A stretch of DNA of 64,000 bases. Origin: Atopsyche davidsoni. Its lineage: Eukaryota > Arthropoda > Insecta > Trichoptera > Hydrobiosidae. Made by a program: the position numbers and the translations under genes. How positions within the stretch are numbered: position 1 is the stretch's first letter; the number at the start of each line of letters is the position of its first letter. This document shows positions 12,993 through 24,000 of this stretch, one piece after another. The stretch is from assembly GCA_022113835.1 (NCBI GenBank), contig JAILWY010000002.1:9092501-9156500 (forward strand). The letters run 5' to 3'. The notes beneath the pieces are model-generated. The model was given only the letters and a program-made list of their open reading frames with translations. It had not been told where the DNA came from and did no database searches.

Positions 12993-13358
12993 CACGTCAG
13001 ATTTCAGCTATCGACGTGTACAATCTGCACGATCACAATTCACAATCAACTCGGTATTAGCATTTCCCACTCACTGACATTGACAACTTGTTATCATTAT
13101 TTTTTTTATAATAGACCAACGTGTGCGCGCACAACTTTCACCTGTGAAAATGTTGCCACAATAGAATATTGCCACAAAATGTTGTCACGATATAATGTTG
13201 CCACAATAGATTACTAGTCTATGGTTTCTAAAGTTATTAAAGTGACAGCTGTCAAAGTCACTATTTTAAGATAATCTCTGATGTGGGCTTGTTACATAGA
13301 TATTGTTTTATTATATTTCGTGTATTATGAATAATGGATTAATAATCTTTTAGTAAAA
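12993..13358. promoter_or_regulatory. short shared promoter of GNA1 (-) and NDUFAF1 (+)
   Basis: Only 366 bp separate the two divergent start codons. The strip contains four evenly spaced TTGCCAC-type elements at 13152, 13168, 13181 (TTGTCAC) and 13197, described as a finding. A regulatory role is inferred from position and regularity. I cannot name the binding factor. Confidence 0.55.
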
Positions 13359-15188
13359 ATGCTTTCTGCTACATCAAGATACTTTACCCACTTTGAACAA
13401 TTCATTTTTAATATTAATTTTGGATATAAATATGGCTCAAAAATACTATCTAGTCACACAAATGTATCGAGTAAACCTCTGAATACTTTATTACAACAAC
13501 CTTCGATTCATTTTCACACCACGGCTCCAAGTTACCTGTTTTGGGAAAAGGAAAGAAAGGGCGGTTATGATACATCTGAAAAAATTTCAAGTACCGAGCA
13601 CATAAGGCATGGTCTGAAGGAACTGAAAGAAGAAATAAGTCTATGGAAAAATGAAATGGTAGATAAATTTAAAGGTGATCCTGTTTTAGCCTTTAGACCA
13701 GGTATATTTTTACTTTTCTATAAAGAAGTTTTTTTTATAATCTGCTTTATACTCTTAATGAACTTATTTAAATATGTATAAGTATGCGAGGAAGCCAAAT
13801 GTATTGAACATCTTTAGATTCATTCAATTTTACAAGACATTATTTTTTATATTTATTATGTACATGTGTAGTCCTAACAACATTTTTCTTTGCATTTACC
13901 TGTATTTTTATTTATATTTCCTAAACCCACAAAGAATTCTTCAAACAGTCCCTGTGGGTTGCCCTGGACTCCGCTCGTCTCAAACCACCGATTTTTAGGT
14001 TTCAGAGACTCCATGGCAGCTAAACTATTAATATCTCTCTCTTATTTTATTTTAGGAGAAACCGATATTGTATGGTGTTTTAACAATGAAAATGTGCTAG
14101 ATGGGTGGGTGGCGACAAGTGATAGTGATCACAATCAAGGATTTAGCAAGTGCACTTTTGAAATGAGTAAAGCAACTAGAGGATTATTTTCGGGAGTTTT
14201 GGATACAAAGTCACCTATTGATGGCAAAATTAAAAAAGCTGGTTACTGTAGTATACGGTCGAAAAGACTTAGAGTATGTAATTTTAATAAAAACTATAAT
14301 GTAAATTATTAATGAAAGTTAACAAAACTAGTAATTCTATAAAATATATGCCTAGCGCTCCATCAATGAAAACAATAGTGATTTTGCTGTCAAATGTCAT
14401 AAATTGTATATAACATTTTTGTCCGTTTATATTTATACGATTTTTTAATAGAATCTATGTAAGATTTAACACTTAGTCAACTATTGTCGTCATTTACCAG
14501 CTTTTCAAAAATCCAGCATATGTGTAAACCATGATTTTTTAAATTCATATTATAATAAATTTAATTTGCAGTTGAATATGTATTTCCCAAAAAATTATGT
14601 TGGCGTAATTTACCATTTTTATTTTAGAAATCTTTTAAAAGAGAAGCCTGCTTCGATTGGGGTAACTACAATACATTAGTTTTAAAGATTAGAGGAGATG
14701 GAAGGTCTTATTTACTAAATTTGTCAGCAGAGGGTTACTGGGACATTACATGGAATGATATTTATCATTATGTTTTGTACACAAGAGGAGGGCCATATTG
14801 GCAAATTGCTAAGGTATGTAATATTTGCCAAAAGCAAAGTCAATTTATCATTTAGATTAAAAGTAAAAATAATTTTATTATTTTCAGATTCCTTTCTCAA
14901 AATTTCTGCTTGGATCTAAAGGAAGAGTACAAGACAAACAAGCCAGGTTACCTCTTCAAAGATTAACACATGTCGGCTTTACATGCGCTGATAAAATCCC
15001 AGGAAATTTTTCATTAGAAATCGAATATATAGGTAAATATTAGCCATCAATAAATATATTTAAATTTCAACACAAATAACATTTAATATTATATTCCTTT
15101 TGTTTTAGGTCTTGAATTTGATCCTGACCATGATGAAGAGTTTGCTTATGAAATGTACGCAACTGATAAATATATAGCTGGATTTTGA
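13359..15188 (+). CDS. NDUFAF1: complex I intermediate-associated protein 30 (NDUFAF1/CIA30)
   Basis: Five exons (13359-13701, 14056-14273, 14628-14813, 14888-15032, 15109-15188) join to 323 residues, very close to human NDUFAF1 (327). The first ~55 residues are basic and hydroxylated with few acidic residues, as expected of a mitochondrial targeting peptide. The CIA30 domain follows from about residue 115: WCFNNENVLDGWVATSDSD, then GYCSIRSKRLRKSF, YNTLVLKIRGDGRSYLLNLS and the late block FSLEIEYIGLEFDPDHDEEF. The family is an assembly chaperone for respiratory complex I (membrane arm intermediate), acting on the matrix side; it is not a subunit of the finished enzyme. The end converges on cardiolipin synthase. 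Intron 1 contains a small extra open stretch around 13930-13999 without homology that I can name. Confidence 0.95.
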
Positions 15189-15873
15189 GATGTTCCCAAT
15201 GCTAGTTTATTGAAAAATCATAATATATTTAATTAGTATGTATATTGTGTATAAAAAACTAAATAAAATATACATTTTCAACATAATTTCTTTATATAGT
15301 ATAAAAGAAAATATCAATACTATACAAGAATGTTCAATAGCACCTCAATACTTATACCAGGACTAAAAGATTTTTCCACAAATACAAGAACTCATCTGGT
15401 CACAAATTCTACAGAAGCATATTCCATAATATTTTAAGGAGTTTGTGGCTTTGTAAAGATTTACAGACTACAGAACACGGCTAATTTCACCCTATCTAAT
15501 TACATGTAATCGTAGGTTTTGGTGGCCATTGTTATCAGAAATCCTGCATTGTTGGGTGTTATGCTGCGTTTTTTTGAGATTTACAACATTTTGGCCAAGA
15601 ACACAACATTTCTAAGCATATGTCACGATAATTATTGGAAAAAAAAACAATAAAATGTAAATTATGGCATTAATTTACTGTTTTAATGTCCATAGTTATT
15701 TAGTCCAGCAAATAATTGACCCTGCTGATAAAGAAGCCATTATTTATTGAAACCAAACAAATATTTGTTTATTGCACCTTGAATCTAAATTCATAAAGCA
15801 AGATAATACGACAATAAATAAATACTACACGGTAATGTTCAACTGTGCATTTGTATCATATTACGTGTTGCAT
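15189..15873. other. convergent 3' regions of NDUFAF1 and cardiolipin synthase
   Basis: This tail-to-tail gap holds the 3' untranslated regions of both genes. AATAAA at 15262-15267, 74 nt past the NDUFAF1 stop, is the likely cleavage signal for that gene. TTTATT copies at about 15740-15770 would read as AATAAA for the leftward gene. No other feature is visible. Confidence 0.6.
15262..15267 (+). terminator. probable poly(A) signal of NDUFAF1
   Basis: AATAAA lies 74 nt beyond the NDUFAF1 stop codon, in a typical 3'-end position. Confidence 0.6.
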
Positions 15874-17232
15874 TCATTTTACAGCCTTTGTTTTTTTAAT
15901 GTATTTATAAGTATCTTTTGATACAACGTAACTCAGTCCAGCAACAATAGTAGAAATGGCTGTTACAGACCATAAACCCTGAAGAAGAGGATGATCGATA
16001 TATCCAAAAACAGGAGCACCCAGAGTACTGCCAACCTACAAAATTATATAGTATAGAAAATAATTCTTCTATCAATTATTACATTCTTATGAACAGAGAT
16101 CTAACTAACCAAAATTAATTGTATTGCTGTATTGACTTTGCTGATGAAGGTCGGTGCTAACTGGGCAGTTACGTGAGTCACATCGAAATATCTGCTCAAG
16201 GTACGCTGCAAATACAATTGTTTCGTAAAATTCCAATATAAATCAGTTCTATCGGTGATTTCATTTAAAGAGAAAAATATTTCAGAGGAAGCTCACCGGA
16301 GGTGAAAGACTATTGTATCTTATCACAAATCCTGCAGCTACCAAAACAACATCTCGCCCAATTATTAGACAAGTCAAAGCTGTAGGAATGAGACCTTGCC
16401 ATGTCAAAGTTAGAAATAACGTTCCCACTAACACCTTGTCAGCCATAGGATCGAGGAATGATCCCATTTTGGTGGACTGACTACTCCATTTTCGTGCTAT
16501 CCATCCATCAAGCTAAAATATTTCAAAGTCACCAAACACTGTTATAAACTGTCACTTCAGAAATTCCATACAAGATTCTGTTGGAGTAGCTTACCAAGTC
16601 AGTTATTCCAGCAAAAACCCACAGCCCTAGTGCCAGATTGTAATTTTCTTGAATAATGATATAGCCCAAATATGGTGACATTGCAATTCTTGCAACGCAC
16701 AAGAAGTTTGGAATAGTATATACATTTTCCCTCTGAAAAATATGTCAAAATAAATAGGTAAAGTGAAAATCGGTGATTAAAATTTCAGGACTAACAAATT
16801 GCGAGAGCATACTTCAATGACTTCTTCAATCTTTTCCTTTACTTTAGACTTTGTTTCCAAAATATCTTTGATGATAATTTCCTTTTTCTTTTTAAGTTTT
16901 AATTCTGTAACATGTTTTTGATGACGGAAATCTTTTACAAGATCCTCTCCCCGCTGTCTCAGCTTTTGTTCGGTGTCGCGAAATTTTTCTTTGTTTTTTG
17001 TAATTACATTTTGTAATATTTCAGTTTCCTTTTGAAAACCGTATATATGTTTTTTGTCTCCTGTAGAATACAATGCTCTACCAGGAAACTGTTCACCAAA
17101 TGAACAAAAACTTAGATACTTTGAATATTTTCGAGGTATAAATATAATTTGATTACGAATATTTTTTGGGAATATGAAATAGAAATTGGACACTTGAAAA
17201 AGTGACCGAAAGATAGCTTTCTTACAATTCAT
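15874..17232 (-). CDS. CLS: cardiolipin synthase (CDP-alcohol phosphatidyltransferase)
   Basis: Five minus-strand exons (17232-16813, 16732-16595, 16512-16297, 16205-16110, 16035-15874), all in phase 0, give 343 residues. The enzyme joins CDP-diacylglycerol to phosphatidylglycerol to form cardiolipin in the inner mitochondrial membrane. The diagnostic motif D-x2-DG-x2-AR-x9-G-x3-D-x3-D is complete: D185, D188, G189, A192, R193, G203, D207 and D211 (DLLDGWIAR and [10 protein letters not shown]). Several hydrophobic membrane segments follow. The first 140 residues are a basic presequence followed by a Lys/Glu-rich stretch predicted to be helical. It is longer than in human CRLS1 (301 residues in total), and most of the extra length is this N-terminal part. 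The upstream gene in the opposite direction is ZFYVE26. Confidence 0.95.
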
Positions 17233-18047
17233 GATTAATTGAACTCGTGAAAATAATGACAGTTGGATAACCTAAATTATTAGCTATAAATTGAAACAGA
17301 ATATAAATTTTAAGGAACTAAGCATTGACATGTCAGTCATTAAATAACAGTACAATTCACATCAATTCATCATTGAACGCAAAATAAATATTTTTTTACG
17401 TTGCTGACTGAAAAATATCCAACGCAAATATTTACTAATCTCTGCAAAGAGAAAATGATTGAGCTTCTATCTCATCAAGGACGAGCAAGTAGAGAACATA
17501 ACATTCGTCATAATTGGCTATCAGCTATGTGCAGTATGCAGTCATCTAAACATAAAGCGTTAAAAGAACCGCCAAATGACAAATAAAATATATATTATAT
17601 ATTTTACTTATTTCTTGTGCATTATTTTGTTGATATAAAAGTACATGATATTTATTTTTTAATTATTCATATTATAAATGTAAATATATTTTTGATTCTG
17701 GTAACACACGGTGGCTGTCAGGCAGAACCATAAATAACAACTGCTGATAATGACATTACTTTGCTTTGTGTCTACCTATTTACAAAGTAGTTTATTTTGC
17801 AGTAATATATTGATATTTCTACGTTTTAGATTACTCTTGCAAATCCAAATTACTATTGTTGTGTGCATCCATTATATTATCCGAAAGGTAAATATTTCAA
17901 GTTAATAAACCTGCAGTTGTTACAATCGTGAAAATAATCATTGCCCTAGTAAAGCGTTTACTTATCGCATATTATTTTCAGGGACCATTATTTACCATCA
18001 GTGTATAAGATGATGCATGACAATAGTCTATAAATTTCATTTACAAA
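17233..18047. promoter_or_regulatory. region between divergent CLS (-) and ZFYVE26 (+)
   Basis: This 815-bp strip must carry the promoters of two divergent genes. It also contains a small plus-strand open frame (listed separately) followed at once by an AATAAA hexamer. No promoter motif can be named. Confidence 0.45.
17449..17586 (+). CDS. short unrecognised open frame with overlapping poly(A) hexamer
   Basis: The frame is open from 17377 to the stop at 17584-17586, but the first ATG is at 17449, giving about 45 residues (starts MIELLSHQGRASREHN, ends LKEPPNDK). I do not recognise the protein. The stop codon is embedded in acaaataaaat, so a poly(A) hexamer overlaps it, as if this were the last exon of a very small gene. 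No upstream exon or good acceptor could be found. It could equally be chance sequence or a decayed gene fragment in the promoter region. Confidence 0.2.
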   Translation, partial: EKMIELLSHQGRASREHNIRHNWLSAMCSMQSSKHKALKEPPNDK

Positions 18048-21000
18048 ATGAATCCAATATCAAATATAGAGCTAAAATATGTATTTTCACTTTGTGATAA
18101 TGCATCAGAAGAAATTATAGAGGTGATAATAATTTTATAATTTGTTTACTTATGTACTATCTTATAATGGCTCCCATATTAAATGTGACCTCGATGACCT
18201 GATACCAATAATTCTCATATTATCAATTCAGGAGTATCATCCTAGTGATCTAATTATTTATATTTTATCGTATTAAACACTTCATTATTTTTTTATTAAT
18301 TACAGGATCTTATTACTTATTTAGAAAATAATAATTACGCAACACACCAGCAGGAAAATGAGTCTCAAAGTCTATCAGATAAATCAATAGAATGGCTTCT
18401 GAAAAATTTGAAAACACATCCAACAATAGTTTTATATTATGCATCAAAATTCATGTGTTTACCCAATACAGGCAGTGTGTCACATATTCATGAATTAATA
18501 CTAACAATTGTTGATTCATTGTTGGATGTATATACCAATTTATCAAATAATAATGAAACATTTAATATAGGGCCATTTCTTGCTCTGATTAGTCAGTTGA
18601 AAAGTACTCCTGCTTACGAGAATGACAGAAAGAAAAACATTATATCCAAAATACATCAGTTGAAATCAGCAGGTCACAATAAAGAAATCTACCTAAGTCT
18701 GATTGCGAGAGGGGACAATCATATACTTAAGGAATTAATAGAATATGAAATGAAACAACCATCGTTGTTAACCTGGAATCTCGATGCCAATAAAATTGTC
18801 GAGCTATGTTTTGGCTTCAAAAAACATTGGTTATTAGAAATCATATCAAATTTAACAGAAAACCTAACAGATAATGCTGAGATGCCATTTTACTCTAATC
18901 TTTTTATTAAAGTGGTTTGGCAGATTATTCTGATCAATGTAGTGAATTCTTTTTCAAATAATACCGATATCACTGTAATACTTGCACAGCTCAAAATTCT
19001 TTTCTCAACAATTGAATACCAAAACTGTGAAGAGAAATTATTTTTATATATTAATGAAATATATCGTGAACTCAATTTGATAAAGTTCTGTACCATTAAT
19101 TCATCAAAGAAATTATCATTTGGCTGGTGTGAACAACTCCAATGTCGCAGTGCGCTCTCCTTAATATCTCAGACTTGTGATTTGTCTCGTCTTGATTTAT
19201 TCAAAGTAAAACAAGCTTTGACATTCAATAATGAATTATTACACAAATTAAATAACACCAATTCTAAGCCTACAGAAACATATTATTGGGATATTATGGC
19301 TTATAATTCATATCGCATTCTTACATCAATAATAGATATCATACTAAATAGTAACTCTGAATCGGTAGAAACAATATCTGTAAAACATAATATTGAAGAA
19401 ATCAAGGTGATGGTATCAAATTTACACCCCATGAAATACAGATTGGAAATCCTTCAAAATATATTTGCTTCTTTATTTTTACGCTATGAATATTTTTCAA
19501 ATGAAGAGAATTTTCATGATCAAAATTTTGCTTCTCATTCTGACGGCTCATACTTTACAATGAAAGGCAAATCATTGAGACGTTTCAGTGAAAACACAGG
19601 ATTTATCTGTCAACCTTCATTGGCTCTGGAACTTTTATCTATAATCAAAGAATCGTTATCCGGCATGCTACGGAAGTATACCGACAAAAGCTCTCAAGCC
19701 AACACTCAAAGTATCAATCAGAAAGCTCTAGCGGAAATTGAAGAAGATATAAAGAACTTTGAAAATGTTGTGTCTAATGCCATGTGGAGATGGCAATTGA
19801 TTACGAGTCTTAAAATGGAAGTTCCTCAAAAGCCTGTAAGCATATTGTGTCTTTATGACAGCATGATTGAAAAAAGTAGTGATGAAGAAGAGATTCAACC
19901 TCTAACCCTTACAAAGAGAAAAATTAAAACCAAAAAACGTCATTCTAAATCGGATAATGAAAATATAATGCATTCATCAAAACAAACTGAAAATGAAGGT
20001 AAAATAAAATCTATTTTGACCCTTTTTTAAAGTAGTGAAACTATCTTTACCAAAATATCTACTATTGTCTCATCTATTTATTGTTGCATGTTAGAATTGT
20101 TGTTATTTACTTTTTATTTTATTTTATACTTTCTGACTAAAATATATTGTATATTATTTATTAATTACTTTTCATTTAAAATTATTTGAAGATAGAGATT
20201 TATTAAATATATATATATTATATCATTTATTTATTAAAATTAACATTGTTTTTTTTATTATAAATAGGCTTACTTGTAGGACATCTACGTAGCTACAGTG
20301 ATAAACCAGATTTCATTACCTTGATGCTATCTCCACCAAACAGTTTGTTAGCATTGTGTCTAGAAGCAAATGATTTTTCGAAAGCCAACAGAATTCTGGA
20401 GGTAAGAATTAATTATTTTATTATTGCAATGCTATTACATAAAATAATGATTATCTAAAAGTTATACTTTTAACACTATATGAATAGCATTAAAATATTT
20501 TTCTAGATATACGATATGCATGATACTGAAGGATCCATTGAGGTTTCATTCAGTAAACATTTCTTAGCAATCGCTGCGCAAATAAAAAGTAGCATTTCCT
20601 TTTCGGACATTCACTCGAGCAGCAGCACTCATCAAATGGAAAAAGTAACTGGAACTTCTCTTGTATCAGCCACTGTAGTGAGTTTGGTTCAAGGCTTCCT
20701 GTCTACGTACCGAGCGCCATACAACTGCCAGCTCTCTGAACTCGTGCACACTTTTCCACAGCTTCAACTATATGACCATTGCAATTCCCCACTCATTTCT
20801 ATCGTAGATATGTTATTGTGTACGGGCCTTGATAGAAACATTACATATGGTATTTTAAATGTTGCTGAAAAAAAATGCCAAGAAATCAAAATCACTTCCG
20901 ATGTTGAAATGAATAAATGCAATTTTCTAGTATTTATTCAAAACATGATCAGTATTATTTATGAAATATACCAGAATACTGAATCTAATTTTACAAACTT

Positions 21001-24000
21001 GGGAATATGCGAAATGTTGCAAAGTGACAAGTTGCCAATAAACTACAAGGAATATATGCAACAAGTTGATGTTTTAAACAAATTATCCGTCAGTTCTCAG
21101 GGTGACGCTGATGAAACGATGTTTAATAAATTTGCTAATATTTCTGACAAAGGTATTTTTGACTTTTGTCAAATACAGTCAAAAGGTAGAAAGAGGGAGA
21201 AGTCTTATTTGAAAACTTTTCATACCTATACAAAGAATATATCTAAACTAGAAAACTCCCACAGCGAAACTAAAGAAGATAACATAAACTTTAATACTCT
21301 AAAACTCAAGACACACGAGATAACTGGCAAACTGATTTTCAATCAGAACGTTAGTATTGATAGTATAGAGCCGATATTCAAGCATCTTTGTATTAATCTC
21401 ATACACAAGCTAGTTTTAAATTGCTGCCCTTCCATAGTATGTAATTCATTGAAGTCTAGTGAGGATAACGGCGAGTTAACCAAACTGTTTCCTCTTATTG
21501 GTGGAGATATTGAAGATGCCTTTGTTCTCAATGAAAAAAAATTGCAATCCAATAATGATTATCAGAAACCTAATAAGGAAATCCTGACATATATACTAAT
21601 TCACAATTGGGTAATAGCAAATCTAGTAAAAAAGATTCACTCAGATTGTTCAGAGCATGTTTTACAGCAAAGCCTCGATGCTCGTACTAAGTTTTTGGAT
21701 CTTTATCTACAACAAGATAAATTTGATATTCTCAAAGTTTTATACGACAATAACAAACCTATCGCTGCGTTGCAAACATTACATGATGTAGAAAAATTAT
21801 CACACCATCTTTCCAAACTCTTACTGGCAAAGGACTTGTACGCCTGTTTGGAGATGTTGAACTCTCTTCCTGAATATCAACTCCATTCTAGTATTCACCT
21901 GATGTCGTTGAGAGATCAAATTCATTTGAAAGTATCCTCTATTTCGGATTTTAAACTCAATTGGACATATTTTCTTAGTATTTCTGATGCAAGCCTTCAA
22001 GCTCAGAATGTTTTACAATATTTGGAGTTTTGGTCTTATGAAGGCGCTACTGAGGTCTTACTTTATATTTGCTTTAATAAGGACAGAAATGAAAATAAAT
22101 TTATAACAGAAAAATGTAGAGAGTGGCTCGATCGACTACCAATATATGAACAGGTATATATATATTCTAGTCCAAAAATAATACTCAGTGTGTTTAAAGT
22201 AAAACTTTCAATAAAATTAATATTTTTATCATTTAGATATCGCAGTATTTTCCAGAAAGCACATGGTTTGATATATTGTCTCTATCGAATAATGATCCAG
22301 AGTCTGTACTTCAAATACTCACAGACTCACAGCAGGTATGTTCCTTACCCTATATCTTTATCTATTATTCGGCTAAAGTTGTTAGAGATATAAATGACTG
22401 CCATGACATGTTGTCAATACTAAAATTGCATTTTTTTTTTCATAGTTTGAACTATGTCTGGCATGGATAAATTTGCATCAAGTATCAGAAAATATTAAGA
22501 ACTTGATTACTCAGAGCCTCTTAAAACAGTTTTTATTATCATCGGACAAAAAGCCCTTCAGTGACCTCAACACGGTCCTTTCCAATATATCTACGCATGA
22601 AGCTATGAGGATGTGCTCCAGTATGGTCTATCAAATAAAAGACCTGAATGTGCTGAAGATAGTCGTTGATTTCTTGATTCTGAATTCTTTTGATGCAAGT
22701 AAATATGAAAATATAAGAGTTGGAATACTGTTATTGATAGAAATGGAAGTCAATGAAAGAACACATTTCTGGGATATAAGACACAAACCATTACTTATTA
22801 TTGAACAGCATCTCATGAATGCTAAATTTGAAAAATTGGCATATCTATTGAATAAAATTAAACCTACGTTGAAAACTAATGATCTTGGAGACTTGTATTA
22901 CAAAATAACCCTTATCAATACTGCTGTCATATCAATCTACACAGTGGATGCCTTATTAAGGATTTATGCCCAAAAATCTTTAGAGTTGAAAACAGTTAAA
23001 CATCTTAAGCTAACCCCGTTGTCGAATAGCCCTGCAGAATATCTTCAATCAATAGATTCTATCAATCTCTTAGAAACATCAGCCCCATATGTGATGCCTG
23101 AAGAAGTTCCACCTCAGGAAAAGTGGGTACCTGATAACTATTCAAACTGCTGCATGCTCTGCAAGACAGCTATATTCTCTATAATTATAAGAAGACACCA
23201 CTGTCGCAGATGTGGAAGACTCGTGTGTTATTTATGCTCTAGACACAAACTGCAGGTTTATTTTATTCTTAATATTAAATTTATGCAACAACTTTATATA
23301 TGCAAACCAACTGGTTTTACTGATTTATTTAAATAATACTGTTGTAGATCCCCACCTTGTACAACAATATCAAAGTCAGGGTCTGTGACGATTGTCACAA
23401 GCAGACCAACAGCCAATCGGAATCTTCTAATCAAGAACGCTTCACATCCAAGCTGGGCAGTAAATCTTCCTACAGTGACTGTTCTTCCATGGAATGGTGT
23501 CTCAATGATGACCCTTATCACAATGAGGAAGTTCGAAAAGAATTTCAATACGAGTTTTCTCCAAATGTATCACTATGCTTCACCATAATGAAAATGCACT
23601 CCATTAATTCGGATAATCCAAGGTAACATTTTATCAATCATTACTCTTTGTAAAAATATTTTATTAGCATTTGTCTGATCGGTTTGCCATTCACTGTGTT
23701 TAACAGATTTTTACTGAGCTGCAGTACTTACTTGTCTGATGCTGTATCAGAGGCGGAGAGTGGTGAGGCCAGTGAGCTCCTGCGCATGCATCGCGCGCTA
23801 TTGCTATGGTGCACCGTTCTGTACTCTCATCCGCTGCCTGCCACAAAACCCTTTCAGACCGATGGTGCTCTTGCGCATACTGAGCATCGCCTCGCCACCT
23901 CCCACGCCCTAGCATTGCTGGTATCGCATGGCGCACACCGTCGTAAGCCTCCCCCCAGCAAAAATGTTGCCTACGCACCCATTCCATATGAAGATGCTTT

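Noticed and set aside
13929..13999. Coding or transposon fragment in NDUFAF1 intron 1
   Set aside because: The open stretch is short, proline-rich in one frame only, and matches no family I can name. The NDUFAF1 exons splice cleanly around it.
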